Below, one piece after another: positions 54,598 to 63,276 of a stretch of 64,000 nt of DNA. This DNA comes from an uncultured Sulfitobacter sp. (GTDB lineage: Bacteria; Pseudomonadota; Alphaproteobacteria; Rhodobacterales; Rhodobacteraceae). The notes under the pieces are model-generated. The model was given only the letters and a program-made list of their open reading frames with translations, made no database searches and had not been told where the DNA came from. The first letter of the stretch is position 1, and every line of letters starts with the position of its first letter. The stretch lies in assembly GCF_947502895.1 (NCBI RefSeq), contig NZ_CANNBM010000001.1, positions 1,302,001 through 1,366,000 of the forward strand. Direction: 5' to 3'. Position numbers and translations under genes: made by a program.

Positions 54598-54631
54598 GGG
54601 GGCCAGCCCCCGCCCTTGGCCTGTGGCCAAG
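54598..54631. terminator. Tandem hairpins between serB and the asparaginase gene
   Basis: GGGGG-CCAG-CCCCC at 54598-54611 followed by CTTGGCC-TGT-GGCCAAG at 54615-54631, a perfect 7-bp stem. Located between convergent genes. No clean T run, so the terminator role is inferred. Confidence 0.5.
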
Positions 54632-54641
54632 GACTCCCCCG

Positions 54642-54667
54642 GAGGATTTATGGCCAAGAAAAATAGA
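54642..54667 (+). repeat. Dispersed intergenic motif, copy 2
   Basis: GAGGATTTATGGCCAAGAAA then AATAGA, matching the minus-strand motif after ubiB at 45536-45561. Confidence 0.6.
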
Positions 54668-54682
54668 CGAGAGATGGCTTGG

Positions 54683-55663
54683 TTAGAGTAATCCTGCGGC
54701 TGGTTTCAGGATGCCGGTCTGTAATCCGTCCCAGTTTGTGATGGGCGCATTGATGCGTTTTAGGGTTGCGGGGTGGTTTGCATCCAGAACGCCCAACCTG
54801 ACCAGAAGGGCGGCTATCGCGGCCTCGGCGGCGCGGGTAGTACCACAGGCGGCTTTGAGTGCGATGCCGATCCCGCGCTCTGGCAGGATAGCGATAAAGA
54901 ACCCTTCTGCGCCTGTTTTCAGCGCAACTTTGCCGTCGCAGGCTTGCATCAACTCGGTGCAGGCGCGACCGGCGCCGGCGACCAATTCAGGGTGCAGGCG
55001 CATGGCGCGGTGCAGGCGTGCTTCGGCGCTATCTTCTGGTGCGGCAGCGAAATGGGCCATAGCGCGGGCAATGCCGTACAGGCTTGCCGCGTGGTTCGGG
55101 GCCGAGCAACCGTCGATGCCAAAACCGGGGCTAACCTCGCCTGTGATATCCTCGAACGCTTCAAGACATGCGCGTTGCACCGGGTGATCCGGGTCGGTGT
55201 ATTCCGGTCCTGCGCTTAAGTGTTTCGCCAGTGTCAGAAACCCCGCGTGTTTGCCCGAGCAATTATTGTGTACGCGGCAGGGCTTTTCGTTGGCACGAAT
55301 CTGCGCCTCCATCACGTTGCGGTCGCGTGATTCTTGTGGGCCGCAGCGAAAGGCGCTGTCTTCCAGCCCCAGATCGCCGATCCATCTATTGACGGCGTCA
55401 ACATGAATGTCCGCACCTTCGTGTGAGGCACAGGCGAGGGCTAGTTGCGCAGTTGTCAGGCCAAATGCGTCAGCCGCACCCGAACGGATTAATGGCAGCG
55501 CCTGTATCATTTTCGACGAACTGCGCGGCAAAACAACCACATCGGGATCGCCCCATGCATCGATAATCTGGCCCTGCGCATCGCAGATTACAGCATGGCC
55601 TGAATGGACGCTTTCCAGGATGGGGCCACGCCAAATTTCGGCAAAGGGAGCTGGAGCGTTCAT
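54683..55663 (-). CDS. Asparaginase of the rhizobial (class 3) type
   Basis: 326 residues. Hydrolyses asparagine to aspartate and ammonia. The Ser-Lys tandem is in LPRSSSKMIQALP, the zinc-linked Cys and Lys in NNCSGKHAGF, and the third ligand Cys in GIDGCSAPNHA, matching residues described for the Rhizobium etli inducible enzyme. This family resembles serine beta-lactamases rather than E. coli AnsB. Single gene. Confidence 0.9.
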   Translation of the reverse strand: MNAPAPFAEIWRGPILESVHSGHAVICDAQGQIIDAWGDPDVVVLPRSSSKMIQALPLIRSGAADAFGLTTAQLALACASHEGADIHVDAVNRWIGDLGLEDSAFRCGPQESRDRNVMEAQIRANEKPCRVHNNCSGKHAGFLTLAKHLSAGPEYTDPDHPVQRACLEAFEDITGEVSPGFGIDGCSAPNHAASLYGIARAMAHFAAAPEDSAEARLHRAMRLHPELVAGAGRACTELMQACDGKVALKTGAEGFFIAILPERGIGIALKAACGTTRAAEAAIAALLVRLGVLDANHPATLKRINAPITNWDGLQTGILKPAAGLL

Positions 55664-55857
55664 AATCGGTTCCTTTTAATGGTTTTTATGCGCGAAAACC
55701 TGCCAATGCGGGGTTTCAGTACTCGCGTCTTTCGCGTTATGGTGTTTGGTGTCTGGAAGAGCATAAACCATGGCACCAGAATGGCCCATTCAAAAGCGGT
55801 CACATCATGGATTTGCACTATGTGTTGAGGCAACAAGACGGCTGGAGAGTTAGACAG

Positions 55858-56388
55858 ATGGCATTTTATAAGACGGGCGTGATTGCAGCCCTGATGGCAG
55901 GCCTGATTGCAGGTAGCGCCATGGCCCAGAGCCAGAGTACGAATCGCGTCGCGGCAAAGACCGACTGGAGCGTGTTTGTAGAAGATAACCCGACCGAGTG
56001 TTGGGGTGTCTCCACACCCAAGGAAACGGTGAACTCACGCGATGGTCGTGTGGTTGCGGTGAACCGCGGCCAAACTCTTTTGATGGTTTTCTACCGTCCG
56101 AGTGCGGGCGCAAAAGGGCAGGTGGCCTTTACGGGTGGCTATCCTTTTGCGAGTGGATCCACCGTGAGGATGGACATTTCGGGCAATTCATTTGAATTGT
56201 TTACCGAAGGTGAATGGGCCTGGCCTGCGACCACAGCGGATGACGCCAAGATCATCACTGCGATGAAACGAGGCGCGGATGCCAAGCTGACAGGCCGTTC
56301 GGGCCGCGGCACGAAAACCGAAGATACGTTCTCGCTGCTGGGCTTTACGGCAGCAGTGGAAGATGCGGCCAAACGCTGCGGCGGCTAA
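55858..56388 (+). CDS. Secreted protein of the invasion-associated locus B (IalB) family
   Basis: 176 residues from ATG 55858, with GGAGAG nine bases upstream. A signal peptide (residues 1-24) ends at AMAQS. The core DWSVFVEDNPTECWGVS and the late FSLLGFTAAVEDAAKRC match IalB-like proteins, with a pair of conserved cysteines. Despite the name, the free-living role is unknown. Own terminator downstream. Confidence 0.82.
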   Translation: MAFYKTGVIAALMAGLIAGSAMAQSQSTNRVAAKTDWSVFVEDNPTECWGVSTPKETVNSRDGRVVAVNRGQTLLMVFYRPSAGAKGQVAFTGGYPFASGSTVRMDISGNSFELFTEGEWAWPATTADDAKIITAMKRGADAKLTGRSGRGTKTEDTFSLLGFTAAVEDAAKRCGG

Positions 56389-56408
56389 ACACCGTGCATC
56401 GATTTGAG

Positions 56409-56441
56409 CAGCTCTGCCCCATTCGGGGCGGGGCTGTTTTC
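56409..56441 (+). terminator. Terminator of the IalB-like gene
   Basis: CAGCTCTGCCCC, loop ATTC, GGGGCGGGGCTG (two G-U pairs), then TTTTCATTTT. Confidence 0.8.
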
Positions 56442-56495
56442 ATTTTCGGGGATCAGCCCCTATATACAGCGCAACCCTGATAAGGATTCGCCGCC

Positions 56496-57674
56496 ATGTC
56501 TGCACCCATTACCCAAGACGTCCACACCATGCCCCGCAAGCTGCCTGAGGGCCCTACCAACCTTGTGGGTTTGACGCGTGAGGCCATGCGCGATGCGTTG
56601 ATCGCAATCGGGACGCCGGAAAAGCAGGCAAAGATGCGGGTGGGCCAGATATGGCAATGGATTTACAACTGGGGTGTGCGCGACTTTGACGCAATGACGA
56701 ACCTTAGCAAATCGTTCCGCGCCGATCTGGCGCAGCACTTTGTGGTCGAGGTGCCGGAAGTCGTCACCAAACAGGTCAGCACCGATGGCACGCGCAAATA
56801 TCTGGTGCGGATCGCAGGCGGTCACGAGGTCGAGGTTGTGTATATCCCCGAGGCGGACCGAGGCACACTCTGCGTCAGTTCGCAGGTCGGATGCACGCTT
56901 ACTTGTTCGTTCTGTCACACGGGCACGCAAAAGCTGGTGCGCAATCTGACTGCTGGCGAGATTATCGGACAAGTCATGGTCGCCCGAGATGATCTGGACG
57001 AATGGCCTAAATCCGGTACCCGCACCTATGAAGCGCGCCTTTTATCTAACATTGTTTTGATGGGCATGGGCGAGCCGCTCTATAACTTCGAGAATGTGCG
57101 CGATGCGATGAAGATTGCGATGGATCCTGAAGGCATCCAGCTGTCGCGCCGCCGCATTACGCTGTCCACCTCCGGTGTTGTGCCAGAGATCGCGCGCACC
57201 GCCGCCGAGATCGGCTGCCAGCTGGCCGTGTCTTTCCACGCCACGACGGACGAGGTGCGTGATACGCTGGTGCCAATCAACAAAAAATGGAACATCGAGG
57301 CGCTGCTGGATGCGTTGCGTGAATACCCGAAAGTCTCAAACTCCGAGCGGATAACATTCGAATATGTAATGCTGCATGGCATTAACGATAGTGATGAAGA
57401 CGCTCACCGCCTCATGAGACTGATCGAGGGCATTCCTGCCAAGATCAATCTGATCCCGTTTAATGAATGGCCCGGTGCGCCCTACAAGCGGTCCAGCAAC
57501 AACCGAATCCGCGCGTTTTCAGATATCGTTCATAAGGCTGGATATGCCTCGCCCGTGCGCAAACCGCGCGGAGAAGATATCATGGCTGCTTGTGGTCAGC
57601 TGAAATCCGAGACAGAGCGCGTGCGTAAATCACGTCGCCAGATCGAAGCAGAAGCGGGCGTTGAGCGCGGGTAA
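56496..57674 (+). CDS. rlmN: RlmN, 23S rRNA/tRNA A2-methyltransferase
   Basis: Radical SAM enzyme that methylates A2503 of 23S rRNA and A37 of some tRNAs. 392 residues. The [4Fe-4S] motif is CTLTCSFC (about residue 132), followed by GMGEPLYNFENV and STSGVVPEI; the methyl-carrying Cys near the C-terminus is in MAACGQL. Start ATG 56496 follows a GATAAGGA site. Confidence 0.97.
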   Translation: MSAPITQDVHTMPRKLPEGPTNLVGLTREAMRDALIAIGTPEKQAKMRVGQIWQWIYNWGVRDFDAMTNLSKSFRADLAQHFVVEVPEVVTKQVSTDGTRKYLVRIAGGHEVEVVYIPEADRGTLCVSSQVGCTLTCSFCHTGTQKLVRNLTAGEIIGQVMVARDDLDEWPKSGTRTYEARLLSNIVLMGMGEPLYNFENVRDAMKIAMDPEGIQLSRRRITLSTSGVVPEIARTAAEIGCQLAVSFHATTDEVRDTLVPINKKWNIEALLDALREYPKVSNSERITFEYVMLHGINDSDEDAHRLMRLIEGIPAKINLIPFNEWPGAPYKRSSNNRIRAFSDIVHKAGYASPVRKPRGEDIMAACGQLKSETERVRKSRRQIEAEAGVERG

Positions 57675-57806
57675 AAGCAGCACAGCGTAGAATGCCACTC
57701 AACCCTTACGTGTTGAAATACCTCGGTTCCGCCACAATCAAATCCGAATCCTGCCACGAGCACAGAACAGACTGTTTCCTAAGATCACTTAATCAGGAGA
57801 CAGAAG

Positions 57807-58022
57807 ATGTCGATTATTATCAAGCAAGACGCATTCATCGCAGATGAAGTTATGCAGATGGTTGCGCGTGAACGCGCAGTCGCTCTTTCGGCCCGCGAAT
57901 GGAAGCACCGCCTTGCAGGCTATGGCTATTCCATCCGCGACACCGACGATGGCAAACATGTGCTGGAAACGCTGCCACACCGCGTAGCATTGTGCGAACT
58001 GCCCGCCGAGATGTTCAACTGA
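57807..58022 (+). CDS. Small conserved protein, unknown function
   Basis: 71 residues (MSIIIKQDAFIADEVMQMVA at the start) with a good AGGAG site and a single Cys near the end (HRVALCELPAEMF). Compact, mixed charge, no signal peptide. The pattern of a basic middle (SAREWKHRLAGYGYSIRDT) looks like a real cytoplasmic protein, but I know no family. Converges on the LOG gene. Confidence 0.7.
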   Translation: MSIIIKQDAFIADEVMQMVARERAVALSAREWKHRLAGYGYSIRDTDDGKHVLETLPHRVALCELPAEMFN

Positions 58023-58035
58023 TCTTGGTAGCCCG

Positions 58036-58878
58036 TTAGCGGCCAGGAATACTGTCGCGCGCCGATGGCTCGCCCCAGTTTTCGATCAGCTCCATTGCCT
58101 CGTCCGCGGTTTCAACAAAGCGGAACAGGTCAAGGTCTTCGGCCGAAATCGTACCCGCATCTGCCAGCGCATCCCAATTGATGATGCCTTGCCAGAAGTC
58201 GCGACCAAACAGCAAGAACGGTACGCGCTGCATCCGGCCTGTCTGGATCAATGTCAGCGCCTCGAACAATTCGTCCATGGTGCCAAAGCCACCCGGGAAC
58301 ACACAGATCGCTTTTGCGCGCATCAGAAAGTGCATTTTTCTGATGGCGAAATAGTGGAAGTTAAAACACAGGTCAGGCGTCACGTATGCGTTGGGCGCTT
58401 GCTCGAACGGCAGAACGATGTTCAGACCGATAGACACACCCTCCGCGTCAACAGCACCGCGGTTGCCTGCCTCCATGACGCCGGGGCCACCGCCGGTTAC
58501 AATGACGTCTTCGCGCCCGCCGCTTTCTTTGGATTTGAGCGTCATCAGGCGGGAAAATTCACGCGCTTCGTCATAGAAACGCGACAGATCTGCTAGCGTT
58601 TTTGTGCGTGCGCCGTCTTTTTGTGCTGGTTCGGGTATCCGCGCACCGCCAAACAAAACGATAGTCGATTGCACACCGTATTCGTCCAGCATCATCTCGG
58701 GCTTCAGCAATTCCAACTGCAGGCGCACGGGGCGCAATTCGTCACGACACAGGAAATCAAAATCGTTAAACGCCAGTTTGTAGGCAGGTGCCTGCGTTTG
58801 AGGTGTGACCGGCACACCGTCTGCAGCGGCACGGTCGGTCCCTGCGTCGCGCAGGGGGTGTTTTGTCTTTTTGCTCAT
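58036..58878 (-). CDS. LOG-family protein (TIGR00730-type)
   Basis: 280 residues from ATG 58878 (MSKKTKHPLRDAGTDRA), with GAGGAT upstream. Rossmann-like fold with GGGPGVMEAGNRGA and the diagnostic PGGFGTMDELFEALTLIQT. LOG proteins are nucleoside-5'-monophosphate phosphoribohydrolases (cytokinin-activating in plants); older annotations call them lysine decarboxylases, without support. This longer form carries an extra 80-residue N-terminus. Confidence 0.88.
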   Translation of the reverse strand: MSKKTKHPLRDAGTDRAAADGVPVTPQTQAPAYKLAFNDFDFLCRDELRPVRLQLELLKPEMMLDEYGVQSTIVLFGGARIPEPAQKDGARTKTLADLSRFYDEAREFSRLMTLKSKESGGREDVIVTGGGPGVMEAGNRGAVDAEGVSIGLNIVLPFEQAPNAYVTPDLCFNFHYFAIRKMHFLMRAKAICVFPGGFGTMDELFEALTLIQTGRMQRVPFLLFGRDFWQGIINWDALADAGTISAEDLDLFRFVETADEAMELIENWGEPSARDSIPGR

Positions 58879-59040
58879 ATAATCCTCAAAGGTTCGATGT
58901 TTTGGCCACCATGCACGGGATTGCATTGGTTGACTATGCCATATGTCAAAGGACCGCATCGAACGTGGTGAGCATTGCGCGGAATGGCCTGTCCGCGTAT
59001 AGCGCCATCTAATCATCCTTTTTTAAGACGGAGTTCCGAC

Positions 59041-59868
59041 ATGTCCAATGCACAGCTTGAAACAGCAATCGAGGCCGCGTGGGAAGACCGCGATAGCATC
59101 ACCTCCTCCACAATGGGTGAAACGCGTGATGCGATCGAAGCCACGCTTGCCGCACTTGATTCTGGCAATCTGCGCGTGGCGGAAAAGCAGGACAGCGGCG
59201 ATTGGCATGTGAACCAGTGGGCCAAAAAAGCTGTGCTTTTGGGTTTTCGCATCAAGGATATGGAGCATCAGGAAGGTGGCCCGCAGGGTGCCGGATGGTG
59301 GGACAAGGTCGATAGCAAATTCAAAGGCTGGGGCGATGCACAGTGGAAAGAGGCTGGCTTTCGGGCCGTCCCGAACTGTGTTGTACGCAAGTCAGCCTAT
59401 ATCGCGCCGGGCGTGGTGCTGATGCCGTCGTTTGTAAACATCGGCGCCTATGTCGATTCGGGCACGATGGTGGATACATGGGCCACTGTCGGCTCTTGCG
59501 CGCAGATCGGCAAAAACGTGCACCTGTCTGGCGGTGTCGGCATTGGCGGCGTGTTGGAGCCGATGCAGGCAGGCCCCACAATCATTGAAGACAACTGTTT
59601 CATTGGTGCGCGGTCGGAAGTGGTCGAAGGCTGCATCGTGCGCGAAAGTTCGGTTCTGGGCATGGGGGTTTTCATTGGCCAGTCCACCAAGATCCTCGAC
59701 CGTGAAACCGGCGAAGTCATGTACGGCGAAGTGCCAAGCGGCTCGGTTGTTGTTGCAGGGTCCATGCCCTCCAAGAACGGCGTGAACCTCTATTGCGCGG
59801 TTATCGTCAAGCGCGTGGACGAGCGGACACGCTCCAAAACCTCAATTAACGAGCTGCTGCGCGACTGA
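59041..59868 (+). CDS. dapD: Tetrahydrodipicolinate N-succinyltransferase
   Basis: Uses succinyl-CoA to make N-succinyl-2-amino-6-ketopimelate in the lysine/diaminopimelate pathway. 275 residues from ATG 59041 with GGAG eight bases upstream. A left-handed beta helix is seen as hexapeptide repeats from about residue 110 (SAYIAPGVVLMPSFVNIGAY), with VHLSGGVGIGGVLEP and ENCFIGARSEVVEG. Stop overlaps the next gene by one base. Confidence 0.96.
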   Translation: MSNAQLETAIEAAWEDRDSITSSTMGETRDAIEATLAALDSGNLRVAEKQDSGDWHVNQWAKKAVLLGFRIKDMEHQEGGPQGAGWWDKVDSKFKGWGDAQWKEAGFRAVPNCVVRKSAYIAPGVVLMPSFVNIGAYVDSGTMVDTWATVGSCAQIGKNVHLSGGVGIGGVLEPMQAGPTIIEDNCFIGARSEVVEGCIVRESSVLGMGVFIGQSTKILDRETGEVMYGEVPSGSVVVAGSMPSKNGVNLYCAVIVKRVDERTRSKTSINELLRD

Positions 59869-60221
59869 TGCGGTTTGTCCTGCCCTTGCTGCTGGTCGCT
59901 TTTGCGACTGTCGCAGGGGCAGGTCCCTATGACGGGCGGTATCGCCCAGACCATCCCAGCGGCGACAGCTGGGATTGCAAGACGATCGGCAAAGACGGGG
60001 GCGCTGTTCTGCTCACGTCCAGCATCTTTTTCGCTTTGGGCAGTCGGTGTACCTTGCGGGACCCCGTTGCTGTCAGCGGTCTTGATGCCACGCTTTATGA
60101 CGCGGTTTGCCGTGGTACGGGCGATACTTTTCAGCGCCGCATTATGATCATGCGTACCGCAAACGGCATCGCCGTAGTTCAAAAAGGTGCTGTAATCAGC
60201 TTGTTGCGCAGGTGTGAGTAG
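59868..60221 (+). CDS. Small secreted protein, unknown function
   Basis: 117 residues, starting in the dapD stop (TGATG) and therefore probably co-translated with it. Signal peptide 1-18 (MRFVLPLLLVAFATVAGAG). The mature part has four cysteines (DSWDCKTI, SRCTLRD, DAVCRG, RRCE), enough for two disulfides. No family recognised. Confidence 0.75.
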   Translation: MRFVLPLLLVAFATVAGAGPYDGRYRPDHPSGDSWDCKTIGKDGGAVLLTSSIFFALGSRCTLRDPVAVSGLDATLYDAVCRGTGDTFQRRIMIMRTANGIAVVQKGAVISLLRRCE

Positions 60222-60262
60222 AATCCAGAGGATTGGCCGCCATTCTAGTCAGTGCAGCTGCA

Positions 60263-61228
60263 TCAGCCGCTGGAAAGGCGCGATGCGTTTTCGGGGTCAT
60301 GTGCGGGAAGCATAATCGTGCCGAACGCTTCGTATTGGTCTTTCAGCAATCGCGCACTCCTGACGGCGTCGGTATGGTTTTCGACGATACCACCGATTTT
60401 ACCGCTTTGGATCTGATCAAGCGAAAAGGCGGCATCACCAACGATACAGATACTTTTCCCATCGTCCTCTATCAAAACAGACTGGTGTCCGATGGCGTGA
60501 CCCGGTGTCGGGATAAGCGAAATCGAACCATCTTCGGTGAGCGGCATAGAATTCGAAAATGCGCCTATCGTCCGTTCGCTGTAGGATACTGAACCAAAGT
60601 TGATACCTGCGGGAACGCGACACATGAGCGCCCCGGCATGACCGGCTCTTGCAGCATCAGAGATGAGGAATTGTGCATTTGGAAATGCAGACATTCCGCC
60701 CATGTGATCTGAGTGCAAATGCGTCATCACTACTTTCCCAACACGCTCTTGCGTGATGCTCAAAGAGGCAAGTTGCGTTCCGATCTCATCGGCCTGTGTG
60801 ACGCTGAACTGCAGGTTGTGACTATAGAAAAAGCCCGTCACGCTATCACATGCAGCGTAATCTGGATCAGCAATCTTTGCCGTCTTGCCAGTATCCACCG
60901 CGATGATGCCTTCTGGATGTTCGATGATATATGCCGTTACCGGCATCCATTCAGTCCAATTCTGGCTTGCCATGATAGTAGGTATGCGCAGTGATTCCGG
61001 ACCCGAATAGGCACGATGTTCGCGTTTCACAGCGACCCAGCCGGTTTGGATCATGGTTAGCTTGATTCTGCGGGATATTTGGAGAGAAACTGGAGGTGGT
61101 GAGGCGGTAGCAGCAGCCAGCGCGCGCACTGGTCGCGCTAGCATATACGCGCAACCAGCGACTGCGGAAGACCCCAAACCGAGTACGCCATAGCCAAGAA
61201 CTTTTCGTCGAGACATTGCACCCGACAT
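60263..61228 (-). CDS. Tat-exported MBL-fold hydrolase, lactonase-like
   Basis: 321 residues from ATG 61228, with GGAGGGAG just upstream. The N-terminus has a twin-arginine motif (SRRKVLGYG) and a lipobox-like AVAGC, so a periplasmic lipoprotein is possible. Metal ligands follow the metallo-beta-lactamase pattern: HLHSDHMGG, PTPGHAIGH, GDAAFSLDQ and PAHDPEN. The layout is like N-acyl-homoserine lactonases, but export would be unusual for that role. It starts one base inside the SRPBCC stop, under the same TetR-type control. Confidence 0.82.
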   Translation of the reverse strand: MSGAMSRRKVLGYGVLGLGSSAVAGCAYMLARPVRALAAATASPPPVSLQISRRIKLTMIQTGWVAVKREHRAYSGPESLRIPTIMASQNWTEWMPVTAYIIEHPEGIIAVDTGKTAKIADPDYAACDSVTGFFYSHNLQFSVTQADEIGTQLASLSITQERVGKVVMTHLHSDHMGGMSAFPNAQFLISDAARAGHAGALMCRVPAGINFGSVSYSERTIGAFSNSMPLTEDGSISLIPTPGHAIGHQSVLIEDDGKSICIVGDAAFSLDQIQSGKIGGIVENHTDAVRSARLLKDQYEAFGTIMLPAHDPENASRLSSG

Positions 61229-61674
61229 CAAGCTCCCTCCGCCAATGTACTCAGCGCGTGCATGGTGGGTGGAAGTGCTTTTCGAAATCCTGGCCCAAAC
61301 ATGCGCGCAAATACAAAAGCCATCGGCCCGCTAAAAGACACGCGATGCGAAAAGGCGGTGCGATCCCTATTGAACGACCGCTCTACCTTGAGCTGTGCCA
61401 TCGGCAGCTTTGTGACGAAGGCATAGGCATTTTGCGGATCAAAAGAAACGATCTCAAAGTTGGACGTCGGGCCGGACAGGGGCCGGATACTTCCAGTTGC
61501 GCCAAGTTCCATTTCACCGTTCATCAAGGCGGAGTTCAGACCCTTGTCCCAAGCCCCCCATGTCGATGGTGTTGTCCACAACCGCCAAATTTCGTCGGGT
61601 GCATTTGTTACTAGTGTAAAATTGAAATCCCGGTTTGTTCCGAGCGCGGTATCTGTGTTCTGGTTGTGTGCCAT
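61228..61674 (-). CDS. SRPBCC-family (polyketide-cyclase-like) protein
   Basis: 148 residues from ATG 61674 with AGGAG upstream. NAPDEIWRLWTTPSTWGAWD is the standard SRPBCC opening, followed by GELELG-type MEMELGATGSI region and a hydrophobic cavity-forming core. Such proteins bind or modify hydrophobic ligands; none can be named. First gene of the operon with the MBL hydrolase, divergent from the TetR gene. Confidence 0.82.
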   Translation of the reverse strand: MAHNQNTDTALGTNRDFNFTLVTNAPDEIWRLWTTPSTWGAWDKGLNSALMNGEMELGATGSIRPLSGPTSNFEIVSFDPQNAYAFVTKLPMAQLKVERSFNRDRTAFSHRVSFSGPMAFVFARMFGPGFRKALPPTMHALSTLAEGA

Positions 61675-61775
61675 GGTCTCTCCTGAATCAGGCGCCGACG
61701 TGCTACGGGCAGAAATTACTGGCCCCACAGGGCAAGCTGTTTTGATGTTTCGATGTAGCATGCTCGACAAATTAT

Positions 61776-61790
61776 GAATGAACCTCATTC
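61776..61790. promoter_or_regulatory. TetR operator candidate, copy 1
   Basis: GAATGA-ACC-TCATTC, a perfect 6-bp inverted repeat with 3-base spacer, lying between the SRPBCC operon and the TetR gene. Confidence 0.65.
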
Positions 61791-61828
61791 ACTTTAGGGC
61801 GAACGCCATGCTGGTCAACTATGATTCT

Positions 61829-61843
61829 GAATGATATTCATTT
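61829..61843. promoter_or_regulatory. TetR operator candidate, copy 2
   Basis: GAATGA-TAT-TCATTT, the same palindrome with one mismatch at its outer base, three bases before the TetR start codon. The two copies are 53 bases apart, about five helical turns. Confidence 0.65.
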
Positions 61844-61846
61844 TGG

Positions 61847-62431
61847 ATGTCTGAAATTGATATCACCCCAGCCCAAACCAAGAAGACCACTGCGATTTTG
61901 GACGCTGCAAAGCAGCATTTTGCAGCGCGTGGTTTCGAAGCTACCAAGCTGTCAGACATTGCCAAAGATGCTGGTGTTGCTGTCGGTACGATTTATCTTC
62001 GGTATGAAGGAAAGGCAGGACTTCTCAGCGGCGTTCTGGAGAGGGCCGAAAAATCCTTCGCAGAGGCTATGGATCAGGAAGAGCTTTGGGAAATGCCGTT
62101 TCCTGATCGGTTCCATTCGTTGATTGCAGCAATATTCGCAACGGCTGGTCGCGAAGAAGATTTTGCACGGCTCATGGCGCTGTCGACCTACGCAGTGAAC
62201 TCTGGCACCCATGACAAGTCTCACATGCTCGTCGGGATAGCAGCGCATCTGCGGGACGGGGTTCAGCGAAATGAATTGCGCGCAGATGTTGATATTCCGT
62301 TGGCCGCCCGAATGGCGCACGGCTTGGTGGAAGGTGCAATGCGTGAAATGATGGCAGAACCTACACGTGATCCCGAAATGGTCATAACACAGATCGCCGA
62401 TGCTTCAGAGCGGTGGCTTTGTACGCGATAG
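61847..62431 (+). CDS. TetR-family regulator
   Basis: 194 residues. The N-terminal helix-turn-helix is clear (KLSDIAKDAGVAVGTIYLRY, about 36-55), followed by the all-helical ligand domain ending in ASERWLCTR. Divergent from the SRPBCC-MBL operon with paired palindromes between, so it most likely represses that operon and itself. No ribosome site is visible before ATG 61847; the transcript may be nearly leaderless. Confidence 0.9.
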   Translation: MSEIDITPAQTKKTTAILDAAKQHFAARGFEATKLSDIAKDAGVAVGTIYLRYEGKAGLLSGVLERAEKSFAEAMDQEELWEMPFPDRFHSLIAAIFATAGREEDFARLMALSTYAVNSGTHDKSHMLVGIAAHLRDGVQRNELRADVDIPLAARMAHGLVEGAMREMMAEPTRDPEMVITQIADASERWLCTR

Positions 62432-62824
62432 CCGTCTTGCAGAGGGTAAATCCGCTATCTGGGCAGAGTGCATCATCCGTAAGATGTCCTTTTTGGCGGA
62501 CGCTCCGCAAACACTTGCCTATTCAAAACGCCTTTGCTGCGCCACGCGCCGGCGTTCCACCCTGTTGCCAGTTCTACTTTCGCCAGAAGCAGTCTCGTGT
62601 CTGGCCTTTCTGTCCGGTTGTGACCGCTGTCGGCAGTCGCGACACAAGCGTTTCGAGTTTCAGTAGTAAGATCAGCCACTTGCGTGCGCGGTGCGGACAA
62701 GGTTTTGAGTGTCGCACGAGAAATGAAATGCTGACGACCCGCAACAGTCCCAATTGTTGATCAGACTTGCGTCTTGTCAGAAGTATCGGTTTTCCAAAGC
62801 AACTGTTCGTCAGGCTAGCGCGTG
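62432..62824. other. Gene-poor gap (about 390 bases)
   Basis: No open frame here looks like a real protein on either strand and no hairpin-plus-T terminator stands out. The frames present have erratic composition. It may be a decayed gene. Confidence 0.45.
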
Positions 62825-62938
62825 ATGGACCTGCGGGGCCGCATAGCGGACAATCTGCGAGCCACAATCCGCACCCCTTTCAAAATCACGCACGACCGTC
62901 TAGGTCTGCGCTACACCCCAAGCCAAGGCCGCAGCTAA
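62825..62938 (+). pseudogene. Short frame, possible C-terminal remnant of a lost gene
   Basis: From ATG 62825, 37 residues (MDLRGRIADNLRATIRTPFK, then ITHDRLGLRYTPSQGRS) end in TAA overlapping the next gene's ATG (TAATG). A TAG lies two codons before. The text is protein-like and the stop-start overlap is typical of a real operon partner, so it could be the surviving 3' end of a gene whose 5' part decayed in the gap, or a genuine small protein. Confidence 0.3.
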
Positions 62939-63276
62939 TGTCCGATGATCAAAAACCCAAGAAACCGTCCCGACAGCAGGTCTATACCCTCTTGGTCGAG
63001 ATTGGCCGCAAGGCGGGCGACGGGCTCCCCGACAAGGCAACGGGTGCCGCGCTTATGTGCTTTGCCTCTGGCATAGACGAGGCTGAGGCCGTGCGCGAAA
63101 CCGTCGCAATCCTAAAGCAAGCCGATACAGCGCCGCTGGATGTGACAGGCTATGGCACATTGGCCGAGCGTGAGGCCGAAGGCGCAGAGATCGACGATGA
63201 AGAACGCGCGCTTATGCAGCGTGCATTGGATGAAAACTCGGTCATTGTGGCGCAGATGACACCGTTTTTTGACTAG
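62938..63276 (+). CDS. Uncharacterised cytoplasmic protein
   Basis: 112 residues from ATG 62938 (MSDDQKPKKPSRQQVYTLLV). An acidic helical protein with AALMCFASGIDEAEAVRETV in the middle and an acidic tail. No membrane segment and no recognised domain. The start codon overlaps an upstream stop; the 3' end meets the repaired end of the NUDIX gene tail to tail. Confidence 0.7.
   Translation: MSDDQKPKKPSRQQVYTLLVEIGRKAGDGLPDKATGAALMCFASGIDEAEAVRETVAILKQADTAPLDVTGYGTLAEREAEGAEIDDEERALMQRALDENSVIVAQMTPFFD

Noticed and set aside
63112..63272. Extended C-terminus of the NUDIX gene
   Set aside because: This segment is the antisense of the uncharacterised gene 62938-63276 and has no NUDIX resemblance; a frameshift explains it better.
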